Assembly (NCBI GenBank): GCA_963816315.1
Contig: CAWFJZ010000008.1
Span: 1-64,000, forward strand
DNA: 64,000 nucleotides
DNA from: CADEEN01 sp963816315
GTDB taxonomy: Bacteria; Pseudomonadota; Gammaproteobacteria; Burkholderiales; Burkholderiaceae_C
Direction of reading: 5' to 3'
Shown here: piece after piece, positions 8,803-16,632 of the stretch
How the letters are laid out: the number at the start of each line of letters is the position of its first letter
Position numbering within the stretch: the first letter of the stretch is position 1
Notes under the pieces: generated by a model
The model's input: only the letters and a program-made list of their open reading frames with translations
Database searches by the model: none
Told to the model about the DNA's origin: nothing
Translations under genes and position numbers: made by a program

Positions 8803-9639
8803 ATGCAGCTCATCCACGACATCGCCTCCCTTCGCGCCACGCTCGCCCCATCGCCGCGGCCGGTGCTCGTGCCGACGATGGGCAACCTGCACGAAGGCCA
8901 CCTCGCGCTGGTGCGCCAGGCCAAGGCGGTCGCACCGCCGGGCGCGCCGGTGGCGGCGAGCATCTTCGTCAACCGCCTGCAGTTCCTGCCGCACGAAGAC
9001 TTCGACCGTTACCCGCGCACGCTCGAATCCGACTGCGCCATGTTGAAGGCTGCCGGCTGCAACGTCGTCTTCGCGCCCGACGAGGCCGCGCTGTACCCCG
9101 AGCCGCAGACGTTCAAGGTGACGCCGCCGGCCGAGCTCGGCGACATCCTCGAAGGCCAGTTTCGCCCCGGCTTCTTCACGGGGGTGTGCACCGTGGTCGC
9201 CAAGCTGTTCAACATCGTGCAGCCGGCCGCAGCCGTGTTCGGCAAGAAGGACTACCAGCAGTTGATGGTCATCCGCCGCATGGTCGCGCAGATGGCGCTG
9301 CCGATCGACATCGTCGCTGGTGAAACGGTGCGCAGCGCCGAAGGACTGGCGCTGTCGTCGCGCAACGGCTACCTGAGCGAGGCAGAGCGCAGCGAAGCGC
9401 TGCGCCTGTCACGCACGCTGCGCGCGCTGGCCGATGCGTGGCAGCAAGGCCAGCGCGACGTGTCTGCACTCGAAGCCGGCGCGATGCGCGAGCTGGCCGA
9501 TCACGGCTGGCAGCCCGACTACGTGGCGCTGCGCCGTCAGAGAGATTTGGGCGCAGCGGCTGCCGGCGAGCCGTTGGTGGCGCTGGCCGCAGCCAAGTTG
9601 GGCCGCACGCGGTTGATCGACAACGTCGAGATCGGCTGA
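8803..9639 (+). CDS. panC: Pantothenate synthetase
   Basis: PanC ligates pantoate and beta-alanine with ATP, through a pantoyl-adenylate. The protein has 278 residues. Signatures are PTMGNLHEGHLALVRQAKA (the HxGH-like nucleotidyltransferase motif), ASIFVNRLQFLPHEDFDRYP, FRPGFFTGVCTVVAKLFNIV, FGKKDYQQLMVIRRM and LALSSRNGYLSEAER (the KMSKS-like segment). The N-terminus starts directly at the first strand, as in most PanC. The 3' end is overlapped by the convergent PAP2 gene for about 100 bases. Together with panB it provides most of pantothenate synthesis; panD and panE are not in the window. Confidence 0.96.
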   Translation: MQLIHDIASLRATLAPSPRPVLVPTMGNLHEGHLALVRQAKAVAPPGAPVAASIFVNRLQFLPHEDFDRYPRTLESDCAMLKAAGCNVVFAPDEAALYPEPQTFKVTPPAELGDILEGQFRPGFFTGVCTVVAKLFNIVQPAAAVFGKKDYQQLMVIRRMVAQMALPIDIVAGETVRSAEGLALSSRNGYLSEAERSEALRLSRTLRALADAWQQGQRDVSALEAGAMRELADHGWQPDYVALRRQRDLGAAAAGEPLVALAAAKLGRTRLIDNVEIG

Positions 9640-10337
9640 TCGCGGTCGAGCCGGCGCACGGCGACGGCGCCGATGACCCAGCACAACCAGGCCGACCACA
9701 TCGTGTGGCTCGGAAAGTGCGCACCGCGCGCCAGTTGTGCCCAACCGAACAACAGGCCTACCGCCAACGTCGCCGCCAGCATCGCCAGCGCCGCGCGCGG
9801 GCGCGTGCGCCGCCACTGAAAGTACAGCGGCAGGAAGGCAAAGGCGGCCACCGCATGCCCCGACGGAAAGCAGTGCCCGGGGCCGCCGTCGCTGACGCCG
9901 AGCATCCAGTGCGGCACGAAGTCGAACTTGCCGCCGAAGTCGTCGATGTCCCAGGGGCAGCTCGTGCCGCTGAAGCGCTTCAACGCCGGCACTGCGACCA
10001 GGCACAGCACGATCACGCCCGCCCAGGCCAGGCGCAGCCGGCGCGCCATCGCTTGCACATTGCCGAACAGCGCCCAGCCGACGACCGCTGCCAGCACCAG
10101 TCCGCAGGCGACGCGGCCGCCGTTGTGCACCACGCGCGAAAAGAACCAGTGCTCGCGCAGCGCAAAGCCGTGCACGTCGGCGTACACGCCGGCCAGCACG
10201 AGGTCCCAGCCGCTCGTTTCCCAGCACAGCAGCAAGGCCAGCGCGGCCAGCGTGATCAGCAGGTCGCTGCGCGGCATCGTCTCTTCGTCGAAGGGCATGG
10301 CGCGCGACGCGTGCTTGGAATGTTCGATCGGGCTCAT
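9537..10337 (-). CDS. PAP2-family membrane phosphatase, lipid A-associated type
   Basis: Integral membrane phosphatase of 266 residues with about five or six hydrophobic segments. The three active-site blocks are visible: LKRFSGTSCPWD (first motif variant), CFPSGHAVAAFAFLPL (PSGH) and ARGAHFPSHTMWSAWLCW (catalytic His). This subfamily often sits next to eptA and acts on lipid A or undecaprenyl phosphates. The ATG overlaps the eptA stop (ATGA), so the two are coupled, eptA first. The C-terminus overlaps panC on the other strand by about 100 bases; the true end may be earlier, because the last 40 residues are Ala/Asn/Pro-rich and not typical. Confidence 0.8.
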   Translation of the reverse strand: MSPIEHSKHASRAMPFDEETMPRSDLLITLAALALLLCWETSGWDLVLAGVYADVHGFALREHWFFSRVVHNGGRVACGLVLAAVVGWALFGNVQAMARRLRLAWAGVIVLCLVAVPALKRFSGTSCPWDIDDFGGKFDFVPHWMLGVSDGGPGHCFPSGHAVAAFAFLPLYFQWRRTRPRAALAMLAATLAVGLLFGWAQLARGAHFPSHTMWSAWLCWVIGAVAVRRLDRDQPISTLSINRVRPNLAAASATNGSPAAAAPKSL

Positions 10338-12082
10338 GGCAGGGTGCGGCAGTCGTGGGTGACGTCGAGCTCCGGCGCGTAGAGCGAGGTCTTCACGTCG
10401 AGCAGCGCCAGCAGGCTGTGGAACAGGTGGTCGTGCGCCGCCGGCTGGCGGGCGCGCGCGCGCAGGCACTCGGTGTCGAGGCCGGCGCTGCGGCCGAAGC
10501 CGGCGGACCACCACATCAGCATCGGCACCTGCGTCTGCTCGCGCGGCGCGATCACGTACGGCACGCCGTGCAGGAACAGGTTCTTCTCGCCGAGCGACTC
10601 GCCGTGGTCGGAGACGAACAGCAGCGCCGAGTCCACGTCTTTGCCATGCGCGGCCAGCGTGCCGATCAGCGTCGCCAGCACATGGTCGGTGTAGAGCAGC
10701 GCGTTGTCGTAGGCGTTGACGATCTCGTCTTTCGTGCAGCGGCCGAGATCGTCGTGGCGGCACACCGGCGTGAAGCGCTCGAAGGCCGGCGGGTAGCGGC
10801 GGTAGTACGACGGCCCGTGGTTGCCGAGCATGTGCAGCACCAGCAGTTGCGTTCCGTGGCGGCCGTGCAGTCCGCTCAGGCGCTCATCGAGGCCGCGCAG
10901 CAGCCCTTCGTCGAGGCAGCGGTCGCCGTCGCACAGCCCGGGCGCCAGCGCGGCGTTGACGCTGTCGTGCGGCAGGCCTTCGCAGACGCCCTTGCAGCCG
11001 CTCTGGTTGTCGCGCCAATGCACGGCCACGCCCGCGCGCGCGGCCACGTGCAGCAGCGACTCGCTGCCGCGGATGCGCGCCTCGTCGTAGTTGCGCCGGC
11101 CGACGGGGGCGAACATGCACGGCAGCGAGACCTCGGTGCTGGTGCCGCAGGCCGTGACGTCGCTGAAGTTGATGACCGGCCCTTGCGCCGAAGGCGCAAT
11201 CAGCGCGGGCCGCGCCGAAGGCGCAATCAGCGTGGCTTGCGCCGAGGGCGCAGTCTGCGCCAGTTGCGCCAGTTGCGGCGTCGTCTGCCGTGCGTAGCCG
11301 GACAGGCCCCAGTTGTCGGCGCGTGCGGTTTCGCCGACCACCATGACGACCAGGCGCGGCTTGCTGCGCGTGGCCCAGCCCGGCCCCGGCGCCGCGTCCA
11401 GACCGATCGCCTGCCGCGGCTGCACCGCGCCGCGGGCCTCGGCCGCGAGCACGTTGCCGAGCGACCAGAGCGTGTTCAGCGGCGTCACCAGGTAGCGCAT
11501 CTCCTTGTGGTTGCGCGACATCGCCGCCAGCGGCTGGAACTGCCACATCAAAGCCAGCGCCAGCACGCCGGCCGCACCGGCCAGCAGCAGCGCGCGGGCG
11601 CGCAGGCGCTGGCCCCACGGCCGCACCTTCAGGCGCGTGAACAACAACAGCGCCAACGGCAGCGCGGCGTAGAGCAGCAGGTCCAGCGCCAGGCTCCACG
11701 TCATCAGCTCGCGCGTTTCGGCCGGATCGGTGTGCAGCGTGTTGCGCACCATCGACGGGTCGATGACGACGCCGTAGGCCTGCATGTAGTGCATCGCCAG
11801 GGCGCCGACGAGCGTCAGCAGCGCCAGCAGCGGCTTGATCGTGTGGCGTGTGCCGACGAGACCGAGCAGCAGCGCCTGCAGCGCCATCAACATCAGCGCC
11901 AGCGCGCCGACGAAGGCCGCGTTGTGCAGCGCATCGGGCGCTTGCGCGCGCAATGCCGCTGAGAAGAACGGCCGGTTCAGCGCCAGGGCCCAGAACACGC
12001 TGGCGACGAGGATCAGCCGTTCGGTGGTGATCGACGGACGGGTGGGCAGCCGCGTCGCGCGCGCAAGGGAGTCTTCGGACAT
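10334..12082 (-). CDS. eptA: Lipid A phosphoethanolamine transferase
   Basis: Inner-membrane enzyme of 582 residues that moves phosphoethanolamine from phosphatidylethanolamine onto lipid A phosphates, lowering surface negative charge. Five N-terminal hydrophobic helices (residues ~25-190) are followed by a periplasmic sulfatase-fold domain. The nucleophile motif FSDVTACGTSTEVSLPCMF (Thr near residue 313), HMLGNHGPSYYRRYP and the metal site FVSDHGESLGEKNLFLHG are all present. Cysteines near these motifs are consistent with the usual disulfides. Just before the nucleophile motif is a threefold nine-residue repeat not seen in standard EptA. It is divergent from a PmrAB/QseBC-like pair and coupled to the PAP2 gene, so control by that pair is likely. 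Confidence 0.92.
   Translation of the reverse strand: MSEDSLARATRLPTRPSITTERLILVASVFWALALNRPFFSAALRAQAPDALHNAAFVGALALMLMALQALLLGLVGTRHTIKPLLALLTLVGALAMHYMQAYGVVIDPSMVRNTLHTDPAETRELMTWSLALDLLLYAALPLALLLFTRLKVRPWGQRLRARALLLAGAAGVLALALMWQFQPLAAMSRNHKEMRYLVTPLNTLWSLGNVLAAEARGAVQPRQAIGLDAAPGPGWATRSKPRLVVMVVGETARADNWGLSGYARQTTPQLAQLAQTAPSAQATLIAPSARPALIAPSAQGPVINFSDVTACGTSTEVSLPCMFAPVGRRNYDEARIRGSESLLHVAARAGVAVHWRDNQSGCKGVCEGLPHDSVNAALAPGLCDGDRCLDEGLLRGLDERLSGLHGRHGTQLLVLHMLGNHGPSYYRRYPPAFERFTPVCRHDDLGRCTKDEIVNAYDNALLYTDHVLATLIGTLAAHGKDVDSALLFVSDHGESLGEKNLFLHGVPYVIAPREQTQVPMLMWWSAGFGRSAGLDTECLRARARQPAAHDHLFHSLLALLDVKTSLYAPELDVTHDCRTLP
11185..11261 (-). repeat. 27-bp in-frame tandem repeat inside eptA
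   Basis: Three units of 27 bases encode the nine-residue repeats APSAQATLI, APSARPALI and APSAQGPVI. The repeat lies between the membrane domain and the catalytic motif. Copy-number change would lengthen the loop without breaking the frame. Confidence 0.8.
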
Positions 12083-12106
12083 GGGCGCGGTATTAGGCTG
12101 CGGGCA

Positions 12107-12125
12107 CCTGAAGCGCGCCTGAAGC
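12107..12125. promoter_or_regulatory. Candidate PmrA/QseB-type box between eptA and the regulator
   Basis: CCTGAAGC at 12107 is repeated at 12118, an 11-base period with CTGAAG-N5-CTGAAG spacing. The known PmrA/BasR box is CTTAAT-N5-CTTAAT, so the layout matches although the sequence is more GC-rich. It lies in the 85-base divergent region between eptA and the response regulator gene and could control both. Confidence 0.5.
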
Positions 12126-12167
12126 CGGCCCCGAGCCGGGCCGGTCGCAGTGCTACCGTTCGTGACC

Positions 12168-12833
12168 ATGCGTTTGCTGCTGCTCGAAGACGATCCGACG
12201 CTGGGCGACGGCCTGCGCGACTTCCTGCGCGCCGATGGCCACCGCGTCGATTGGTGCGCCTGCCTGGCCGACACCGCGGCGCTGCGCGACGAACCGTACG
12301 ACGCCTGGCTGGTCGATTGGCAACTGCCCGACGGCTCCGGCGTCGATTGGCTGCTGGCGCGCCGCGCCCGCGGCGATGCCACGCCGGCGTTGTTGCTGAC
12401 CGCGCGCGACCGCGTCAGCGACCGCATCGCCGGCCTCGACGCCGGCGCCGACGACTACCTCGTCAAACCGTTCGCGCCGGAGGAGCTGGCCGCGCGGCTG
12501 CGCGCCGTCAGCCGGCGCAGCGGCGCCGGTGCGGCGCAGGCGCGCAAGGTCTTCGGCGAGGTGACGGTGGATCTGGCGGCGCGCACGGCCAGCGTCGCCG
12601 ACGCTCGCATCGAGCTGACGGCGCGCGAGTGGACGCTGCTCGAAGCGATGGTGCTGCGCGCCGGCCGCATCGTGCCCAAGGCCGAGCTGGAAAAACTCGT
12701 GCTCGGCTTCGACAGCGTCGTCACCAGCAACGCGCTCGAAGTCCACATCTCGGCGCTGCGGCGCAAGCTCGGCCGCGAGCTGATCGAGACCGTGCGCGGG
12801 CTCGGCTATCGGGTCGAGGACAAGCTGACATGA
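12168..12833 (+). CDS. PmrA/QseB-like response regulator
   Basis: OmpR-family regulator of 221 residues. The receiver domain has LLLLEDDPTLGDGL, the phospho-acceptor in AWLVDWQLPDGSG (Asp50) and DAGADDYLVKPFAPEELAAR; the winged helix has ELTAREWTLLEAMVLRAGRI and ends GLGYRVEDKL. The ATG at 12168 matches the usual short N-terminus; an upstream in-frame start adds six unconserved residues. It is followed by its kinase gene after 111 bases and divergent from eptA. Regulation of lipid A modification is the natural hypothesis by analogy with PmrAB. Confidence 0.87.
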   Translation: MRLLLLEDDPTLGDGLRDFLRADGHRVDWCACLADTAALRDEPYDAWLVDWQLPDGSGVDWLLARRARGDATPALLLTARDRVSDRIAGLDAGADDYLVKPFAPEELAARLRAVSRRSGAGAAQARKVFGEVTVDLAARTASVADARIELTAREWTLLEAMVLRAGRIVPKAELEKLVLGFDSVVTSNALEVHISALRRKLGRELIETVRGLGYRVEDKLT

Positions 12834-12944
12834 CGCGGGCTGAGCGCTGGGCCGCTCCCGAGCCGGCCCGCATCCCAAGGGCCACGAAGGGCCCCTGCGG
12901 GTCCATGGGGATCGGCTGCGGTACTCCGCGGCCGAGGGGTCGTC

Positions 12945-14225
12945 ATGACCTCCATCAGAGGCCGGCTCGCCAACGCGCTCTTGTTCTGGTCGCTGATGTG
13001 GAGCGTCGGGGTGACGCTCGCGGTGGGCCTGTCGGCGCGGCACGAGGTCGATGAGCTGCTCGACGAAACGCTGCAATCGACGGCTGCCGTGCTCGGTCAG
13101 GCCCTGGCCCCGTCTGTGGGTGCCGCGGCGCCGTCGGAGATGGCGTCGCAGGGCGATGCCCAGTTCGCGTGGCAACTGGTCGCCGCCGACGGGCTGGTGC
13201 TGCGCCGTTCCAGCAACGCGCCGCCAACGTCGCTGCAGCGCGCCGCCACGGCCGGCTTCAGCAGCACCGCCGACTGGCGCGTTCATGGCAGCGCGCTGCC
13301 CAGCGCCGACGGCAACAACGGCCGCATGCTGTACGTCGCGCACCAACTCGCCGAGCGCCACGAAGCCGAGTTCGAAGTCTTCGTCAGTGCCGGATTGGCG
13401 GCCTTGTCGATCGGCCTGCTCGGCCACCTGTGGCTGCGCGCGCGCGTGCGCCAGGAGTTGTTGCCGCTCGAGAATCTGAGCCAGCGCCTGGCGCACGTCA
13501 ACCCGCTGGATCCGGCGCGGGCCCTGGGCAGCGCCGAGCGCGCCGAGCTGGTGCCGGTGCACAACGCGATCGATCAACTGGGCCAGCGGCTGGCCGAGCG
13601 CGTGGCCCAGGAGCGCCGCGTCGCGGCGCACGCCGCGCACGCATTGCGCACGCCGCTGGCCGGCATGGACGCGCAGCTCGCGGTGGCGCTGCGCGAGAGC
13701 ACGCCCGAAGCGCAGCCGCGGCTGCAACGCGTGCGCGAAGCGTCGGTGCGCCTGCAACGCGTGGTGCGCTCGTTGATCGACCTGTTTCGCCTGGGCGCCG
13801 AAGTGCAGCGCCGGCGTGTCGATGTCAACGCGCTGCTGGCCCATCTGCCGGTGGCGGGGCTCGAGGTGGTGGCGGCCGAACCGCTTCACGTCGATGCCGA
13901 TCCCGACCTGCTCGCCGCCGCGCTGATGAACCTGCTCGACAACTCGCAGCGCCACGGCGCGCGGCGCGCGACCTTGACCGTGCCCGCCCCCGGCCGACTG
14001 CTGTTGCGCGACGACGGCCGCGGCGCCGAGCTGTCGCGGCTGGCGCTGCTGCGCGCCGCGCTGGTGACGCAGAACTACGAGGGCCGCACCGGTCTGGGCC
14101 TGATGCTGGCCGACCTGGTGGCGCGCGCTCATGGCGGGCATGTGCGCTTGCCGGACGTGGAGGCCGGCGGCTCGGGCTTCGCCGTCGAACTCGTGCTGTC
14201 ACCTGCCAGTCCACTGAATCACTGA
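12945..14225 (+). CDS. PmrB/QseC-like sensor histidine kinase
   Basis: Membrane kinase of 426 residues. It has an N-terminal transmembrane helix (ANALLFWSLMWSVGVTLAVG), a short periplasmic region, a second helix near residue 150 (VSAGLAALSIGLLGHLWLR), a HAMP-like linker, the H box AAHALRTPLAGMDAQLAVAL (His232), the N box NLLDNSQRHG and the G-box region GLGLMLADLVARAHGG. The periplasmic region of about 100 residues is smaller than in QseC. The final residues and the stop codon lie inside the left arm of a 164-bp palindrome, so the C-terminus may have been altered by insertion of that element. The 111-base gap after the regulator shows no gene. Confidence 0.85.
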   Translation: MTSIRGRLANALLFWSLMWSVGVTLAVGLSARHEVDELLDETLQSTAAVLGQALAPSVGAAAPSEMASQGDAQFAWQLVAADGLVLRRSSNAPPTSLQRAATAGFSSTADWRVHGSALPSADGNNGRMLYVAHQLAERHEAEFEVFVSAGLAALSIGLLGHLWLRARVRQELLPLENLSQRLAHVNPLDPARALGSAERAELVPVHNAIDQLGQRLAERVAQERRVAAHAAHALRTPLAGMDAQLAVALRESTPEAQPRLQRVREASVRLQRVVRSLIDLFRLGAEVQRRRVDVNALLAHLPVAGLEVVAAEPLHVDADPDLLAAALMNLLDNSQRHGARRATLTVPAPGRLLLRDDGRGAELSRLALLRAALVTQNYEGRTGLGLMLADLVARAHGGHVRLPDVEAGGSGFAVELVLSPASPLNH

Positions 14226-14371
14226 AATTGGATCGGTGCTGTCCGCGCGATACAGGCGCGCGGCGGCGTTGCAAATGCTCGCAATGCCTTCAGGCATTGC
14301 TGTGCTTTGCGCCTTGCATCGCATCCCGTCTCGCACGTCCCTCACCGTCCATTTCAATGATTCAGCGGACT
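14208..14371. repeat. 164-bp imperfect palindrome, MITE/REP-like
   Basis: The outer arms AGTCCACTGAATCACTGAAAT (14208) and ATTTCAATGATTCAGCGGACT (14351) are near-perfect inverted copies. Pairing continues patchily inward and ends in the perfect stem GCAATGCC-TTCA-GGCATTGC centred at 14290/14291. The whole segment could fold into one long hairpin. It overlaps the kinase stop codon and could also act as a transcription barrier. Confidence 0.7.
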
Positions 14372-14471
14372 CGATGCCCCCGCAGCCCGGGAAGGCCACC
14401 GCGCCTGCGGGGTTGTGTGACGCAATGCCCATGCGCACGATGGCATCCAACCGATGCGCAGGAGCGTTCAC

Positions 14472-14627
14472 ATGGCCACCCCCAACCTTCCCGGAACCAA
14501 TCCGTCCCGGCCGCCGATGAGCTTGGAAGACAGCGTGATCGCACTGGCGCGCCTGAACGAGCAGATGCAGCAACTCAACGCGAAGCTCGAGTACCTGCGT
14601 CTGCTGTTGAAGCTCGGCGTGAGGTGA
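14472..14627 (+). CDS. Small coiled-coil protein, 51 residues
   Basis: Short ORF with a good ribosome site (AGGAG about eight bases before the ATG). The first 17 residues are Pro/Asn-rich. Residues ~18-49 form a leucine-rich amphipathic helix with heptad-like spacing (SVIALARLNEQMQQLNAKLE, then YLRLLLKLGV), suggesting a small oligomer. I do not recognise a family. It ends 11 bases before the convergent chaA stop. No function is proposed. Confidence 0.6.
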   Translation: MATPNLPGTNPSRPPMSLEDSVIALARLNEQMQQLNAKLEYLRLLLKLGVR

Positions 14628-14638
14628 CTCGCCGATGT

Positions 14639-15709
14639 TCAAGGCACCAGCGCCAGGAACAGGAACGACGCGAAGATCACCAGGTGCACGGCGCCTTGCA
14701 TCAGGTTCGTGCGTCCTGAGGCGAGGGTGATCGCACCGACGACGAAGGTCAGCGCCAGCAGCGCCATGTCTTTGGCTTCGAGGCCGAGCACCAGCGGCAG
14801 ATCGAGCCACACCGAGGCCGCGACGACGGCCGGCACCGTCAGGCCGATGCTGGCCAGCGCCGAGCCGATCGCCAGGTTCAGGCTCGTCTGCAAGCGGTTG
14901 GCGCGCGCTGCGCGCACGGCCGCCCAGGTCTCGGGCAGCAGCACCAGCAAAGCGATGGCGATGCCGACCACGGCCTGCGGCGCGCCGATGGCGGCGACGG
15001 CGGCTTCGATCGACGGCGAGAGCTGCTTGGCCAGGCCGACCACCGCCGCCAACGCCGCCAGCAGCAGACCGAAGCTCGCCGCACTGCGCGCGCGCGACGG
15101 CGGCGCGGCATGCGTGGCCTCGTCGTCGGCAGCGCCGGGCGGCAGAAAGTAGTCGCGGTGGCGCACGGTCTGCACGAAGACGAACACCGCCCACAATACC
15201 AGCGACGTGGCGCCGGCAAAGACGAGTTGCGACACCGTGTAGGTGCCTTCGCGCGAGCTGGTGGTGAAGGTCGGCAGCACCAGCGACAGCGTGGCCAATG
15301 ACACCAGCGCGGCCAGGCCGGGCCCCGTGCCCTCGATGCGAAACGATTGCTCGCGGTGTCGCAAGGCGCCGACCAGCAGGCACAGGCCGACGACACCATT
15401 GCAGATGATCATCACCGCGGCGTAGATCGTGTCGCGCGGCAGTGTGGCGGCCGCAGCGCCGCCGCTGGCCATCATCGACAGGATCAACGAGACCTCGATC
15501 ACCGTCACCGCCACCGCCAGCACCAGCGTGCCGAACGGCTCGCCGGTGCGGTGCGCGACGACCTCGGCGTGATGCACGGCAGCCAGCACGGCGACGATCA
15601 GCGCCACGGCCGCGATCGACAGCACCAGCGGACCCGACGGCGCCAGCCACGCCGCGGCGAGCACCGCCAGGGCGGCCGGTGGCGCTGCGTCGGGCCAGCG
15701 TGAGGCCAT
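14639..15709 (-). CDS. chaA: ChaA-type cation/proton antiporter (CaCA family)
   Basis: Inner-membrane antiporter of 356 residues, close to E. coli ChaA (366). About eleven hydrophobic segments form two alpha-repeats: the first carries AVAVTVIEVSLILSMMASGG, with its acidic exchanger residue; the second carries VVGIAIALLVLLPETWAAVR and LNLAIGSALASIGLTVPAVV. A charged loop, with HRDYFLPPGAADDEATHAAP, separates the halves. Likely Ca2+/H+ or Na+(K+)/H+ exchange. It starts two bases after the second ABC permease stop, so it probably belongs to the same transcript as the nucleoside transporter genes, with no obvious functional link. Confidence 0.88.
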   Translation of the reverse strand: MASRWPDAAPPAALAVLAAAWLAPSGPLVLSIAAVALIVAVLAAVHHAEVVAHRTGEPFGTLVLAVAVTVIEVSLILSMMASGGAAAATLPRDTIYAAVMIICNGVVGLCLLVGALRHREQSFRIEGTGPGLAALVSLATLSLVLPTFTTSSREGTYTVSQLVFAGATSLVLWAVFVFVQTVRHRDYFLPPGAADDEATHAAPPSRARSAASFGLLLAALAAVVGLAKQLSPSIEAAVAAIGAPQAVVGIAIALLVLLPETWAAVRAARANRLQTSLNLAIGSALASIGLTVPAVVAASVWLDLPLVLGLEAKDMALLALTFVVGAITLASGRTNLMQGAVHLVIFASFLFLALVP

Positions 15710-15711
15710 GC

Positions 15712-16632
15712 TCAACCGCCGGGCACGAAGGGCTTGCCCAGCGACGCCGGCATGTTGGCCTTGATCCAGGCCGCGTTGCTCGAGATCAGCACCAGCACGA
15801 CGATCGTCGCCACATACGGCAGCGCGACCAGCGCCTGGCTCGGCACCTCGACGCCCGCGCCCTGCAGGTGAAACTGCAGCATCGTCACGCCGCCGAAGAG
15901 ATAGGCGCCGAGCAGCACGCGCAACGGCCGCCAGGTGGCGAAGGTGGTGAGCGCGAGCGCGATCCAGCCGCGCCCGGCGACCATGCCTTCGACCCACAGC
16001 GGCGTATAGACGGTGGACAGGTACGCACCGGCCACACCGCACAGCGCACCGCCGGCCACGACCGCGGCCAGGCGAATCCGCCGCACCGGGTAGCCGAGCG
16101 CATGCGCCGACTCGGGCGACTCGCCGACCGCGCGCAGCACGAGGCCGCTGCGGCTCTTGTTCAGCCACCACATCAGAACTACCGTCAGCACGATCGCCAC
16201 CCACACCATCGGATGTTGCTTGAACAGCGCCGGGCCGATGAAGGGGATGTCGGACAGCAGCGGCACGTCGTACTGCGCGCGCTCGCTCAAGCGCTCGCGC
16301 GTGTACGGCTGGCCGATGAAGGCCGAGAAGCCGACACCGAACAGACTCAGTGCGAGGCCGGTGGCGTACTGGTTGGTGTTGAGCCAGATGACGAGCAGCC
16401 CGAACGCCGCGGCGAGCAATGCACCGGCCAGCGCCCCGGCGGCGAACGCAACGAGGTCGCTGCCCGAGTGCACCGCCGCGGCATAACCGACGACCGCGGC
16501 GACCAGCATCATGCCTTCGGCGCCGAGGTTGACGATGCCGGCGCGCTCGTTGATCAACAGGCCGAGCGCGGCGATGGCGAGCACGGTGCCGGCGTTGAGC
16601 GTGGCGGCGATGAGCAGCGCGATCTCGTTCAT
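15712..16632 (-). CDS. Nucleoside-type ABC transporter permease, second subunit
   Basis: Inner-membrane permease of 306 residues in the BPD_transp_2 family. It begins MNEIALLIAATLNAGTVLAI and contains INERAGIVNLGAEGMMLVAA, the signature of the NupC/YufQ-type subunit. Other conserved parts are RAVGESPESAHALGYPVRRI and VAGRGWIALALTTFATWRPL. In the raw sequence it is in frame with the upstream permease as one 664-residue ORF. Removing one base near 16674 ends the upstream gene in a TGA that overlaps this ATG (ATGA). I therefore annotate two genes. Probable role: purine nucleoside or nucleobase uptake, given guaD in the same operon. Confidence 0.88.
   Translation of the reverse strand: MNEIALLIAATLNAGTVLAIAALGLLINERAGIVNLGAEGMMLVAAVVGYAAAVHSGSDLVAFAAGALAGALLAAAFGLLVIWLNTNQYATGLALSLFGVGFSAFIGQPYTRERLSERAQYDVPLLSDIPFIGPALFKQHPMVWVAIVLTVVLMWWLNKSRSGLVLRAVGESPESAHALGYPVRRIRLAAVVAGGALCGVAGAYLSTVYTPLWVEGMVAGRGWIALALTTFATWRPLRVLLGAYLFGGVTMLQFHLQGAGVEVPSQALVALPYVATIVVLVLISSNAAWIKANMPASLGKPFVPGG

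Noticed and set aside
10355..11962. 535-codon plus-strand frame opposite eptA
   Set aside because: Composition is Arg/Ala/Gln-rich with no family features, while eptA on the other strand has all active-site motifs.
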